From: Isochrysis galbana
Lineage: Eukaryota > Haptophyta > Isochrysidales > Isochrysidaceae
NCBI GenBank assembly: GCA_018136815.1
Contig: CM030945.1
Coordinates: 1,928,091-1,992,090 of the forward strand
Direction of reading: 5' to 3'
DNA: 64,000 nt
A model generated the notes under the pieces. The model searched no databases and was not told where the DNA came from. It saw only the letters and a program-made list of their open reading frames with translations. Each line of letters begins with the position of its first letter. Position 1 is the first letter of the stretch. This document shows positions 40,903-50,488 of the stretch, in pieces. A program made the translations under genes and the position numbers.

Positions 40903-43900
40903 TCACTCAAGAGTAGCCAAAATTTGCTTTCGAGGGATGTGCCTAGATAAAGCCGGCGCCGTGGATTCATCGGCAACCAAATGCACAAAGGCTGCGAACC
41001 CGGTCTCAAGCAAGAGGCCACGAAGGAGGACCGAAAGAAGCTCTTCTGCGCATGTGTTGCTACTCGTGCAGGTGTCATTGTCGTCCATCTTTGACACCAT
41101 TTGTCTCACGAGAACACGATATCCATCACTGATACGCGGTGCGATCAACACCAAAAGTATGCGGTTAAGGTGATGAGTAATGGTCCGGCATTGGCGTAAC
41201 CACAATTTGTTCGCCATAGTCGCTAGAGGGATCTTCCTCGCCTGCTCGCACTGGAAGTGATACAATCTCTCGAGGTGTCGGGCAGCGATGGGAGAAGCTT
41301 TCTCGTAAAGCCTCGGGCTTGCGAGCAAGTGAGACTGCAAAGATTGCAACACCGCGATGAGGGCATTCGCACAATGGGCGGCGTGATGAAAACTATGCCA
41401 CCGACGAGAAGTTGTCCAAAGCAAGTTGATACAAGCTTCGAAAAAATCCCACTCAAACACGTCTTTTGCGTGGATCGAGAGTATCGATATCGCCCCAATA
41501 GCCTCAGCACATAGCGTCTCTGACACCCCTTCATTGCTTGCTAACGCTTCAAGGAGATTCGCTCCTGCGGTGCTCGACGAAAAGGAGATTCTTGGGCTCA
41601 AGGAGACGAGTACTCGTAGCCCAACGACAGCAGCCTGAGCGATGCCACGACACTCCTCTTTCCATGCTCTCCTTTCCTCTCTCGCTATGGCGGGCAGTAA
41701 ATTTATGATGTCCACTAGTGTTAGCGTGGCCTGCTCTTGCAATCCGATGGCCAGCGCGCGGAAGGCACCTCTCTGCATTAGCGTGACGAGCAATAGGAGA
41801 AGCATCTTCAAATGAGCTGGTGGCTTAGAGCCCCGACACTGCGTGCGGATCCACTGAAGAATGCCATGGCGCCGGAGGAGAGCCTCAGCTCCTTCCTCCA
41901 CACCGCCCGCGCGCAAAAGCACGCTTAGACACGCCCTTCGTGCTTGAAGGTCTGCGACGCTAGAATCGTGGAAGCCGAGCAAGAGCTCTAGCACGTGGCG
42001 ATCCGCGAGAAGGATAGCGTCCTCATTGGTCCGCAAACCTTGTCGAAGGATGCCGAGGATCCAAAGTCGATCGTCACGTTGAGAAGAGCTGCCACTATGA
42101 AAGCTACTAAAGAACATGGGTACGTCACCGAGATTGAAGTATGCACGTGTGAGAACATAACTGTTCATCGCCTTGTACTGCGGATGATACGGCTGTGAGG
42201 CGATGACGAGACCCTGGGCCAAGAACACCGCCCAGAGCGTTGGGACCCGTTGGTTGATTTGAGTGATGGCGTCCTGCAAAGAGCGCATGAGGCGCACTAC
42301 CTGAGGGCGCTCGCGGAAGCTCGGCCCATCACACAAAACGGTCATGAATGAAGCTAAGGCGTCGTACGCGAGTGATCGAACCTCCGTGGACTTGGCGGAG
42401 AGACCCATCACGAGAAGGCTGACAGCACCTTTTGCCAACCAGCGCGGCGCATCACACTGCCGGTGATGGAGGAGACTGCGTAAGACGAGCAAAGAGCCAA
42501 GCGCCTCGGGCATCGACCCCGCCCGATGCACGGATTGCTCTGCATCATCGTCGAGGCGCAGGACATCGTCGAGCCCTACCTCTGAGCTTGAAGGATCCCA
42601 AGAGAGCGCGTCGTCAACAACAAGGAGGTCCACAGGATAGTTTTTGAGCATTTGTCGCACTTTGCTGGGCCGAAGCCAATCCAAGGCAACCAAGCGAGGC
42701 ACGAGGACTGTAGAGTCTTCGCCGCAAAAGGCCACATCCGCGGCCTGCTCGAGGGGGAGATACGGCAACGACACGCCCCCTTGACAGTAATGGCCCACCA
42801 GCGCCCAAGCCTCGGAGCGCACTCTGTGACACGAAGAGTGGCTGCAACCAACAAGCAAGTCAACGATGACCGACACGGGGAGTACAGCGCGATGCAACTT
42901 CATCAACTCCACTAGCACCCGCAACACAAGTGGCGCCTCCGGCGAGGCCATCATCTCGCGAAGCGGTGCTCGTCGCAGTATGAGATTTTGTAGGGCAGCG
43001 ACAAGCGGAACAAGGTGGGTGCGGATAGGACTCGAAAGCAGACGCAAGGAAAGTTCAAGCTCCGCCACCCCTGTCGCGCCGGCAATGAAGGCTCGGACAG
43101 CCTCTACAAGATCGAGAGATGGCTTTTGCAACACCCGCCCACAGGTGTCAGCACCGACGAGAATGTCGCAAGCTTTGCACGAAGCAGTGGCCCGATCTGG
43201 TTGCTTTCCGCCGTTTTCCCGGAGAGCGACGAGAATTGTCACCAGGAACTTATCCACGGTGCCCGTGCCGAACGACTCGGGGTGACTCATCAGGTGCGAT
43301 GCGAGTACCGCACAGAATGCCTGAGCTATGGGGGCGCTAGGATGGAGGGTAGTTTGGTCGAAGAGATTCGAGATCTCCGTATCGAAGACCAGTGGGTGTT
43401 TGCCGATCACGCCCAATAGAAACTGCAATGCGTCCGCTAGACGGTGACTCATCAAGACATCTGGCTCCGACGCCAAGTGATTTGCAAGCCACGAGATGCA
43501 GCCACGCACGGCGTGGCGAGAGAGCGTAAGCATGCCGCCCGTCGAGGCGATTCCACGCAATTGATAGATGAGCCAAGAGACCCACTGGGGGGGCTCATGA
43601 TGCGGAGGGGCGGCTGAGGCGAGCAACGGTTCATTTTCCGCCCGGACAGCTGAAGATATTCGTGACCCTAGTGAATATAGGATCAGGGGCTCGTCTTGAA
43701 GCACGCTCGGGGTGCTATCCTCATCGATAAAAATGGCCTGAAAAAGCGACGTCCGCGCCACGATTGGGTGCTCGTAGAGCCAGCTCTGGAGGGCGCCATC
43801 GATCGACCCGTCGCGTATGCTGTTGTTCATCAATCGCTTGAGTAACGCGAGCTGCGCGACGCATTCTGCCAATTGATTTGCCGAATCGCCTGACCAGCTC

Positions 43901-46521
43901 TTCCACAGTTGGACCGATGCGCGATTGGGCATGAATTGAGACGCCATTTGTGAAGACATGGCGTGCACACGCTTAGCCGCATCTAGGATGCACCGCAAGG
44001 GTTGCTGAAACCGGCCAGCGCTGCCTCGGAGCAAAGCTTCGGCTGCCGCGAGAAACTTGTGCGAGTGCGCGTGCGCGCCGTCGTCCGAGCGCACGTGTAT
44101 CAGTTCTTGCCAAACGATCAATGGCGCCACACTCAAGAATGGCTCACCTACAGGCGGTTCCAACAACTCGCTAACGCCGCGATCGAAGGTTTCCTCGAGG
44201 AAGCCCCCCCTTTTACCCATGTGGCCAAACTTGTTACGCGACAAATGAGCGCGCAAATGCTGTAGAATGCACAACGTGGCTCCAGCAACAGCTGCAGCTT
44301 CGGGTTTTCTTGGTGAGACCATGGCGCAAGCAAGAGTCCTGAGCTGGTCCAAGAGGAGCGTGGCGAGCTCATCCTCGCCGATTGAGGGGGCAGATGCGTG
44401 CAATAGAGCCTGAACGGGCGATTGTAAAATCCACGAGGGCTTCACCTCTTGCCATAGCCAGGTATCCACGGGCAAGCGAAGCGAAAGCCATGCAGCGGCT
44501 GATTCTCCGTGGAGCGCGTCGCTGAGTAATCGGGGAAGATGCGGGGCATAGCCGAGCTTATTCGCCGGGAGGGCGCCACGTCGTCGGCATGCAGTGGCCA
44601 CTTGACGATGAACGATCGGATTCGCTCTCTGGCTCAGCGATGCCGTCCTCGCCAGTAAATCGGCGATTGCATGGCCGCCGCGCGGTTCGGTCAGCCGAGA
44701 TAAGGCCACAAGGACGTCGTACAGGTAGTGAGCAACGAGCTTGGAGCGTCGGTGCGTGCACATACTGAGCTTACCCAGTTCTTCTGCAGCTGTCACTGCG
44801 ATCGGGCTGTAATTGAGCACGTTTCCGGAGCCGACCACGTTTCCCCCGCCGGGAGCGGCGTCAGTGTCTCCGCCCGCGATGACGATAGCAGCGTCAAGCG
44901 ACGCGTGCAAGGAGCTCGCCACGTGGTGCACGAGCGTGGCGAAGTAAGGCGCCGTAGCTGGTGTCAGCTCGCGAAGCCACACGGAAGCTTCGACCGCAGC
45001 CGAGTGCTTGCAACCGCGCATGGTCCCAGAGGAGTCGAGTATCAGCACGAGGAGAGCGCGAGCTAGCTTGCGCGTCTGCCAGTGCTGCGAGTGAAGGCTC
45101 GACTGCATAATGCAGCAGAGCTCGGCGACAGCTGGCAGCTCATAGGCCGTGTCGGACGAGGTGGGGACCGCTGCCGCTAGCTGGTTGTGCTGCGGCAACA
45201 GCAGCCGCAACGCATGGTTCTGCACCAGTGGCACCGCCTCGACGAGGGTGCGCCCCACGTTTCGCTCGAAGTGTTGCCGACTCTCGGCAAAGACGCTTGG
45301 CAGCAGCTGCTTGCACAGCACTATCGCCTGCAAAAGGCGCGCGCGCATCAGGCTCTCCAAGCGGGAGGTGGAGCCCGTAATCGCCGAGCGTATGGTGAGA
45401 AGCGTTTGCAGGTCCGGTAGGCTCCAGCGCAGCTCATTCTGTTCCTTGAGCGAGAGCTCTCGTCCGCTGGTCCCGCCGTTAAGTAGCTGGAGCACGGCGA
45501 CGAGGGCGTTCATCCCCGTGCAGCGGACCAGCGTATTCGAGTGCAGCAGCGTCCGGCTCCAGAATGGCCGGCCGAGCCCTGGTGGGATGTGCAGTGGTGC
45601 CGGAAGCCCGGCACTGCGCGCCCCCCCTGACGGCTCAGACGTCGCGACGCCCAGCACACGCACGATGAACGCCACCTCGACGAGCCAGCGACGCGTTGCT
45701 TTGGACTCGAGAAGCACAGCATCGCCCCGACCCGTGAGGTAGGCGTTGCGGAGTGCCGGAACGGCGCCGAGCATGGCTAGCACGATCTGCTGGTGCGAAG
45801 GTTCCTGCGTCGGCTGAAGCGCGAGCAGTAGCTGCGTGAGCGCCGCGTGGCTGGAGCGCGCCTCGAGCACGACACCACCGGCCACACTAGCGTCATGCAT
45901 GCCGTGCTGCTCCGCCATCGCGTGCACCGCACTGAGCCGAAGGAGGAAGCCAAGGGTGACTCGGGCGAGCTCGCCGCTCCCGGTGAGAAGCGGCGCGAGC
46001 TTGGCGAGCGAGCCGCTGTTGATCACGGGAGCCTTGGTGCGCGCGGAGAGCGCCTGATTCTCGAGCACGTAGTGGCGCAGCGCGACGAGCGAGCGTATCC
46101 GGGTCGCGCGCGGAAGCCACTCCACGAGGCGGAGGGGCGCGGCGGCAAGCCGGCCATGCTCAACCGTGAGCAGCTCCCGTGCGTGGGAGCGCAGCAGCGC
46201 GGTGACCAGCTCAGCGAGGGCGGCGCAGACGTCCTTGCTGCGACCAGGCCGTTCGCAAGCACCGAGCAGCGCTACAACGCTCGAGCCGCTGCTCGCCGCC
46301 CGCTGCACGAGCCCTCTAGCAGCCTCCTCGCTCACGAGCGCGAGTGCACGGAGGCAGCGGAGGCTCACCGCCTGAGCCTTGTGGCCTTCGGTTGATGGCT
46401 CAAGGAGCGAGAGGAGGACATCGGCACGGCGCTGCCAGAAGCGGTTCGCTATCTGTGCCGCCGCCGCCCCGCCCTCGCCTCCCTCAAGCAGCAGCGCCAG
46501 CGAGAGGAGCGACGACTCCAT
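40903..46521 (-). CDS. URB1: URB1/NPA1-like nucleolar pre-ribosomal-associated protein
   Basis: A single exon of 1,872 codons from ATG (MESSLLSLALLLEG). The chain is almost all alpha-helical, as expected for HEAT/armadillo-type solenoids. N-terminal residues about 60-400 fit the Npa1 domain (LRHYVLENQALSARTK, ELARVTLGFLLRL, LVRCTGMNALVAVLQLL). Residues about 1270-1560 fit the C-terminal NopRA1 domain: WLRPSKVRQMLKNYP, YDALASFM, NSYVLTRAYFNLGDVPMFFS and LWILGILRQGLR, the last two very like human URB1. URB1/Npa1 works in the nucleolus in early 60S pre-ribosome assembly. Length is close to yeast Npa1 (about 1,760) and shorter than human URB1. The absence of introns stands out beside the intron-bearing neighbours. 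Identification is by recalled motifs, not a search. Confidence 0.82.
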   Translation of the reverse strand: MESSLLSLALLLEGGEGGAAAAQIANRFWQRRADVLLSLLEPSTEGHKAQAVSLRCLRALALVSEEAARGLVQRAASSGSSVVALLGACERPGRSKDVCAALAELVTALLRSHARELLTVEHGRLAAAPLRLVEWLPRATRIRSLVALRHYVLENQALSARTKAPVINSGSLAKLAPLLTGSGELARVTLGFLLRLSAVHAMAEQHGMHDASVAGGVVLEARSSHAALTQLLLALQPTQEPSHQQIVLAMLGAVPALRNAYLTGRGDAVLLESKATRRWLVEVAFIVRVLGVATSEPSGGARSAGLPAPLHIPPGLGRPFWSRTLLHSNTLVRCTGMNALVAVLQLLNGGTSGRELSLKEQNELRWSLPDLQTLLTIRSAITGSTSRLESLMRARLLQAIVLCKQLLPSVFAESRQHFERNVGRTLVEAVPLVQNHALRLLLPQHNQLAAAVPTSSDTAYELPAVAELCCIMQSSLHSQHWQTRKLARALLVLILDSSGTMRGCKHSAAVEASVWLRELTPATAPYFATLVHHVASSLHASLDAAIVIAGGDTDAAPGGGNVVGSGNVLNYSPIAVTAAEELGKLSMCTHRRSKLVAHYLYDVLVALSRLTEPRGGHAIADLLARTASLSQRANPIVHRQVATACRRRGALPANKLGYAPHLPRLLSDALHGESAAAWLSLRLPVDTWLWQEVKPSWILQSPVQALLHASAPSIGEDELATLLLDQLRTLACAMVSPRKPEAAAVAGATLCILQHLRAHLSRNKFGHMGKRGGFLEETFDRGVSELLEPPVGEPFLSVAPLIVWQELIHVRSDDGAHAHSHKFLAAAEALLRGSAGRFQQPLRCILDAAKRVHAMSSQMASQFMPNRASVQLWKSWSGDSANQLAECVAQLALLKRLMNNSIRDGSIDGALQSWLYEHPIVARTSLFQAIFIDEDSTPSVLQDEPLILYSLGSRISSAVRAENEPLLASAAPPHHEPPQWVSWLIYQLRGIASTGGMLTLSRHAVRGCISWLANHLASEPDVLMSHRLADALQFLLGVIGKHPLVFDTEISNLFDQTTLHPSAPIAQAFCAVLASHLMSHPESFGTGTVDKFLVTILVALRENGGKQPDRATASCKACDILVGADTCGRVLQKPSLDLVEAVRAFIAGATGVAELELSLRLLSSPIRTHLVPLVAALQNLILRRAPLREMMASPEAPLVLRVLVELMKLHRAVLPVSVIVDLLVGCSHSSCHRVRSEAWALVGHYCQGGVSLPYLPLEQAADVAFCGEDSTVLVPRLVALDWLRPSKVRQMLKNYPVDLLVVDDALSWDPSSSEVGLDDVLRLDDDAEQSVHRAGSMPEALGSLLVLRSLLHHRQCDAPRWLAKGAVSLLVMGLSAKSTEVRSLAYDALASFMTVLCDGPSFRERPQVVRLMRSLQDAITQINQRVPTLWAVFLAQGLVIASQPYHPQYKAMNSYVLTRAYFNLGDVPMFFSSFHSGSSSQRDDRLWILGILRQGLRTNEDAILLADRHVLELLLGFHDSSVADLQARRACLSVLLRAGGVEEGAEALLRRHGILQWIRTQCRGSKPPAHLKMLLLLLVTLMQRGAFRALAIGLQEQATLTLVDIINLLPAIAREERRAWKEECRGIAQAAVVGLRVLVSLSPRISFSSSTAGANLLEALASNEGVSETLCAEAIGAISILSIHAKDVFEWDFFEACINLLWTTSRRWHSFHHAAHCANALIAVLQSLQSHLLASPRLYEKASPIAARHLERLYHFQCEQARKIPLATMANKLWLRQCRTITHHLNRILLVLIAPRISDGYRVLVRQMVSKMDDNDTCTSSNTCAEELLSVLLRGLLLETGFAAFVHLVADESTAPALSRHIPRKQILATLE

Positions 46522-47099
46522 CGGGCGACGGGGCCGACGCCTCCCGCCCCTTCCCCTTCCCTTCCCCACCTCTCACACGTCCTTTCTCGTCCACTTGGGG
46601 TCTTGGGGTCCGCCTCACTCTAAAAATATCACAGTTTTCTTCGTTTGCTTCTTGTCTTCGTGTAATCGTGGAATCCTACTGCTGTGTGGGGCCGTATAAT
46701 AATAACACATCGGAGCGTAATACCCCTACTGCCACTAGCCCGGTACTATCACGACACCCCTCAGCGCACCTGCCCGTACGCTTTGACGTGTGTTGACACC
46801 ACAGACACATACGCATATGCACCCCTAGGGCTAGGGCGGTCAAACACGCCTTTTAACTTCTAAGGGTGAAAATTCACTAAGTCAAGATGTCAAGACTGAG
46901 GTTGGTTTTATCACGCGATCTTCAGGATGTTCTTCTTGAAATGGGTATATTAGACAGAATCTATGCACATTTTCGACGCCATCAATGCACATTTTCGACG
47001 CCATCAATTCCACAGTACTGATCGGCCGCCCGCCCCATCCATGGTTGGAAGTTTCTCCAACCAGATGGGTAAAGGGTAAATGAAGGGCTAAATAAGCTC
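46522..47099. other. URB1 upstream region and a mariner-like left end
   Basis: GA/CT-rich strand bias next to the URB1 start (46530-46610), then AT-richer DNA. A short direct duplication, ATGCACATTTTCGACGCCAT, occurs at 46964 and 46985. No gene seen. Confidence 0.5.
46834..46880 (+). mobile_element. Left end of the TA-flanked mariner-like family
   Basis: TA followed by GGGCGGTCAAACACGCC, the same terminus as at 39505, then T-rich text resembling the inverted right ends. The nearest right end in matching orientation is at 54875, but a host gene and a copia element lie between, so a single 8-kb element is doubtful. Confidence 0.65.
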
Positions 47100-48000
47100 C
47101 CTATAGGTTCCGGTTGGATGGATCAGCAAAAAAATTGGGGGGTTCTCCGGCGAAATTTTCGAAAACAGAAAACTACCGAATTTCAGGCCTTCAAAGACGG
47201 TGCGCGAAATAAAATCGGGCCCCCACCTTGCGGGTGGCGAGGGGTCCAAGTCGTCTGGCATCCCGGTTAGTCTTTCTCCTGTTACTGGTGTGCCTAAGTA
47301 GGATAGCTCCGCCTCGTACGAGATCCCTTGGTGTTTTATGTAGTAGGTTTTCCTTCTCTTGATATGTGTACCTCCAGGTCCGGTTTTTTCGAGTTTGCCG
47401 GGGCCGCCTCCCCTTGTTGATAGGTTCGCGCCGTTGTGTTCGTGCTCGCGGCTTTGGCCGTCGTTGAGCGCGCGTGGTCTCTCAGTGCGTTCCATGAGTT
47501 TAAGAAGTCTGCTTTCGGTATGAATTCGCCTTCGAATTGTATGTACGTGTCGTTGTTTTTTAAGTATTGCTCGCATTCCGACGCGGTGTACATTGTAGTG
47601 CACTCGTAGTCCTTGTATATGTTGTGTATCGTGTTGCACTCGAGCTTACTCCATAGCTCCGCCCATAGCGGGTGTATCTTAGGTCCGGGGTGTATTATTG
47701 GATTGTGCCACACGGGTTGTGATAGGGCGCCCTCTTTGCTCATCCCCCGTGCGGAGAGGTCAAGTCCGCGTATCGTGTCATCGTGTCTAGTGCTTGTTTC
47801 CAGAAAGAAGGTCGGGAGTCGGGAGTTTACTGTTCCCTTTGATACTTTCTGTTAGTTTTCTTGTGGGTATGCTGGACAGCACCGCCGCTCTACCCAAGTT
47901 GTTGCGGCAGAACCACGCGTCGAGAACTTGCTTCCATTGGGCCTGCCGTGCGTCCAGATAATTGAGTATCCATTTGGCTTGCAAGCCTTTAACGATGATT
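47100..48000 (-). mobile_element. Decayed LINE (non-LTR) fragment
   Basis: Minus-strand reading gives pieces resembling the region after the reverse transcriptase of non-LTR retrotransposons: AKWILNYLDARQAQWKQVLDAWF (47980-47910; a common post-RT pattern), then QPVWHNPIIHPGP and WSKLECNTIHNIYKD. They are spread over different frames (about 47984-47787, 47743-47336 and below 47400), so the copy carries at least two frameshifts and cannot make protein. No poly-A tail or endonuclease was seen. The 5' part is absent. Confidence 0.6.
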
Positions 48001-48465
48001 GTCCCAGTCTAGTAGTCCCAACCCAACCCCAGATGGGGTCCTTCTCCTGAGTCGCCTCTCATCGGGATCTCTGGTTTTTTTATCCATTTTAACTTGCGAC
48101 CCGTGCGTGGGTTCTCCCATAGGATCCGATCGACCGATTTTTTTATGGATCTGTGAAAGGAGCTAGGGCTTGCTCCCTAGTGAGTGACCGGGCTAGTAAC
48201 CGGCGTTCGCACTAAGGAGTGAGGAGTCCTTCTTTTGTTCGGACTTCGTTCTCCCTCCCTCCCTTTTCTCTTTGTGTGCTGTGCGTAGGCCGTGTAGCGA
48301 TAATAATATCTCTACAAGGCATCTCAACCCACCCGAACACAAGACTACCCCTTTCCTGCGTGCTAATACTTGTAGTTCTACTACAAAAACCTTGGGCGCG
48401 CCTCTCCTCTTCACGCTGCAGTCGTGGCGAGAGAAGGGACTAGAGCTGTAGAGCTACAGGTGAAG
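48001..48465. other. Upstream region of the small conserved gene
   Basis: No gene. A CTCCCTAG/CTAGGG-type inverted sequence near 48150-48180. TACAGGTGAAG just before the ATG at 48466 would also suit a splice acceptor, so a 5' non-coding exon is possible. Confidence 0.4.
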
Positions 48466-49035
48466 ATGAGCTCCCTCCCGCCAATCGACACGGAGCCGCC
48501 GGCGCTCCAGCCGCGTCTGCGGGATGAGGCGGAGCAGCACGCGATCGAGGCCGAACTGGACGCAGTGCACGAGCAGCTCGGCGTCCGCAGGGGCCATGCA
48601 CTTCAGGAGGCGATGAGGCCCGAGCTCCGTGTGCCATATGAAAATCTTATGTCGGCTGCAACGTCTGCGGTGGGCGCTGGCCCCAATACAAGCCAGAGCG
48701 CGTCCATGACAGCAGGCACCTCAGCTGCCAGGGAGCCATCAATGCAGCCATCCATTGAGATCCCTCAGCTGCTGGCACTCCCTGCTCCGGAGGAGGTCTC
48801 GTCCAGTGTGACGCTCGATGTGTCAACTGGCCAGCCAGTCGTCATCGATCGGTTGGGACCTGTGGTCGTCAACGTGGACGGGACTCTCTCCCGCATTGCC
48901 AACTGGGACGAGATGACGGAGCGCGAGCGCGCCTTGACGCAGCGGAGGATTTCCAAGCGCAACGTGGAGAGGCTCAAAGAGTTTCGCGACCAGGGCGAGC
49001 TAAATTCAGACGTGGTCAGTGCTTTAGGAGAGTAG
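48466..49035 (+). CDS. Small conserved eukaryotic protein with DGTLSRI..NW..MTE motif
   Basis: 189 codons from ATG (MSSLPPIDTEPPALQP). The C-terminal third is the conserved part: VIDRLGPVVVNVDGTLSRI, then NWDEMTERERALTQRRISKR and NVERLKEFRD. I recall the same arrangement (a 'GPIVVN.DGT..RI.NW..MTE.E...T.R...RN..RL' pattern) in short proteins of fungi, plants and algae with no settled function; the match is from memory. The first 60 residues are acidic and helical, the middle Ser/Thr/Pro-rich. It ends within a short distance of the next repeat-poor spacer and is intron-free in this model. A short helical regulator or assembly factor is possible. Confidence 0.65.
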   Translation: MSSLPPIDTEPPALQPRLRDEAEQHAIEAELDAVHEQLGVRRGHALQEAMRPELRVPYENLMSAATSAVGAGPNTSQSASMTAGTSAAREPSMQPSIEIPQLLALPAPEEVSSSVTLDVSTGQPVVIDRLGPVVVNVDGTLSRIANWDEMTERERALTQRRISKRNVERLKEFRDQGELNSDVVSALGE

Positions 49036-50488
49036 GGAGTAGCTGTTGATCCACTAGCAGCTTGAACTGGGTTGCAGCCCACGTCAATGCAGGGATTGTT
49101 CGATGGCCCCGCAGTGCCATCATGCTGTAGTGAACTCCCATTTTCATGCCCTCAGAACTGTGTGGGTAGGTCCATGGGCCAGGGGTCGCAAGGTATGTCG
49201 GCGGCCTCCATTCTCCACTCAGCGATCCTTCACCCGACATCAGCCAAGATCCACACGATCCATTCATGATCGAAACCCGTTTCTACATGATCTGATGCTG
49301 CTGTGGGCATCACGTGCATACAGATGTGCTCGTCTTATACTGTGTCGGAATAGAATCTGACCTCGCGCACGCGGCGTGGCACGCGCAAGTAGCAAGTATG
49401 AGTAGGCAGGCAAAAAAATACTACTACTACTACGTATAAAAAATCTTCTTCAAAATCTCCGCTACGTGTGCGGCACGAGGCAGCGTGCTTATGAACCTCC
49501 TAACACCCACCCTTAACCACCACCAACCTCTTTCCCCCTCCCCGGTTCCCTCTTAGCGGAGAGCCACCAACCTTAGCCAGGAAATGGTGCGATTCTCCCC
49601 CCCCCCCCTCCGTCACGCGCGCTCACGCTCTATCTACCCGTAAAGAATGGGCGGTCGCGCGGTCGCGCCCGCGGGGGGGATCGGTTCCTTTATATCTAAG
49701 CTACATTCGGCATTTGATTCCCGCCCGATGCAGCGCCGTGTCGGGCTGCCGACAGTCCGACCACCCCCTGACCCTCTGGCATCATGGCCCGCGCAGCCGC
49801 GCAGCGCGCAGCCCACCCAGCTCCTCACAGCGCGCGCACGCGGCTACCCTGGCTGCCGCAGACCCCGCCCTGACCATCCCGAACCGCCCCTCGCAGGATT
49901 TGCCCTCACTCGAACTCGGCATCGAGAACCAGGACCAGCTCACCGACGCGGCCGTCCACGCGTGGCTGACTAGCCTCCGCGTTGCGCCGCGTTGAGGCTG
50001 CGCGGAAAGCATTCTGGGAGACGAGGCGCACCTCAAGATCGTTCATGAGGCAAAACTTTAGCAATGTCAGCTAGTCACTAGTTACCGGTCCAGTGCTATA
50101 TGTGAGTATCCTAGATGTGAAAGACAGCGGGTGAGGTCTATAGAAAGACACAGTAAATAAAAACAGCTTGCTAGCTTTGCGTGGTAGGCCGCGGTAGTTG
50201 CTACGTTGCTCCTTGTTCCCCTCGACAGCGTGCGCTATCCCTAGCCTGGTGGCTAGCTCCACTAGCTCCTCGCTGGGTTTGAGCCCACCCTTGTCGTTCA
50301 ACATAAAAACGGGTCTCAAGTCGCTCATGTCTATTCTTTTTTTGGGTTGCCTACCCATGCCCGCTTGGGCGGTTCTTGTCGAGTCGGTTCCGTTTGCGAA
50401 GACTAGTGCTTTGCTCAGTATGGCGTATCTCTCTATCGTTCTTATCAATATCGATTCTTCCGAGAATTCTATGCCATCGTAATGGATT
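49036..50488. other. Spacer with no supported gene
   Basis: A 125-codon minus-strand frame (50448-50071; contains MGRQPKKRIDMSDLRPVF and GGLKPSEELVELATRLGIA) looks protein-like but I do not recognise it, and it has no visible partner exons. It may be part of the mobile DNA around the copia element. A homopolymer C run lies near 49599-49607. Otherwise nothing recognised. Confidence 0.4.
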
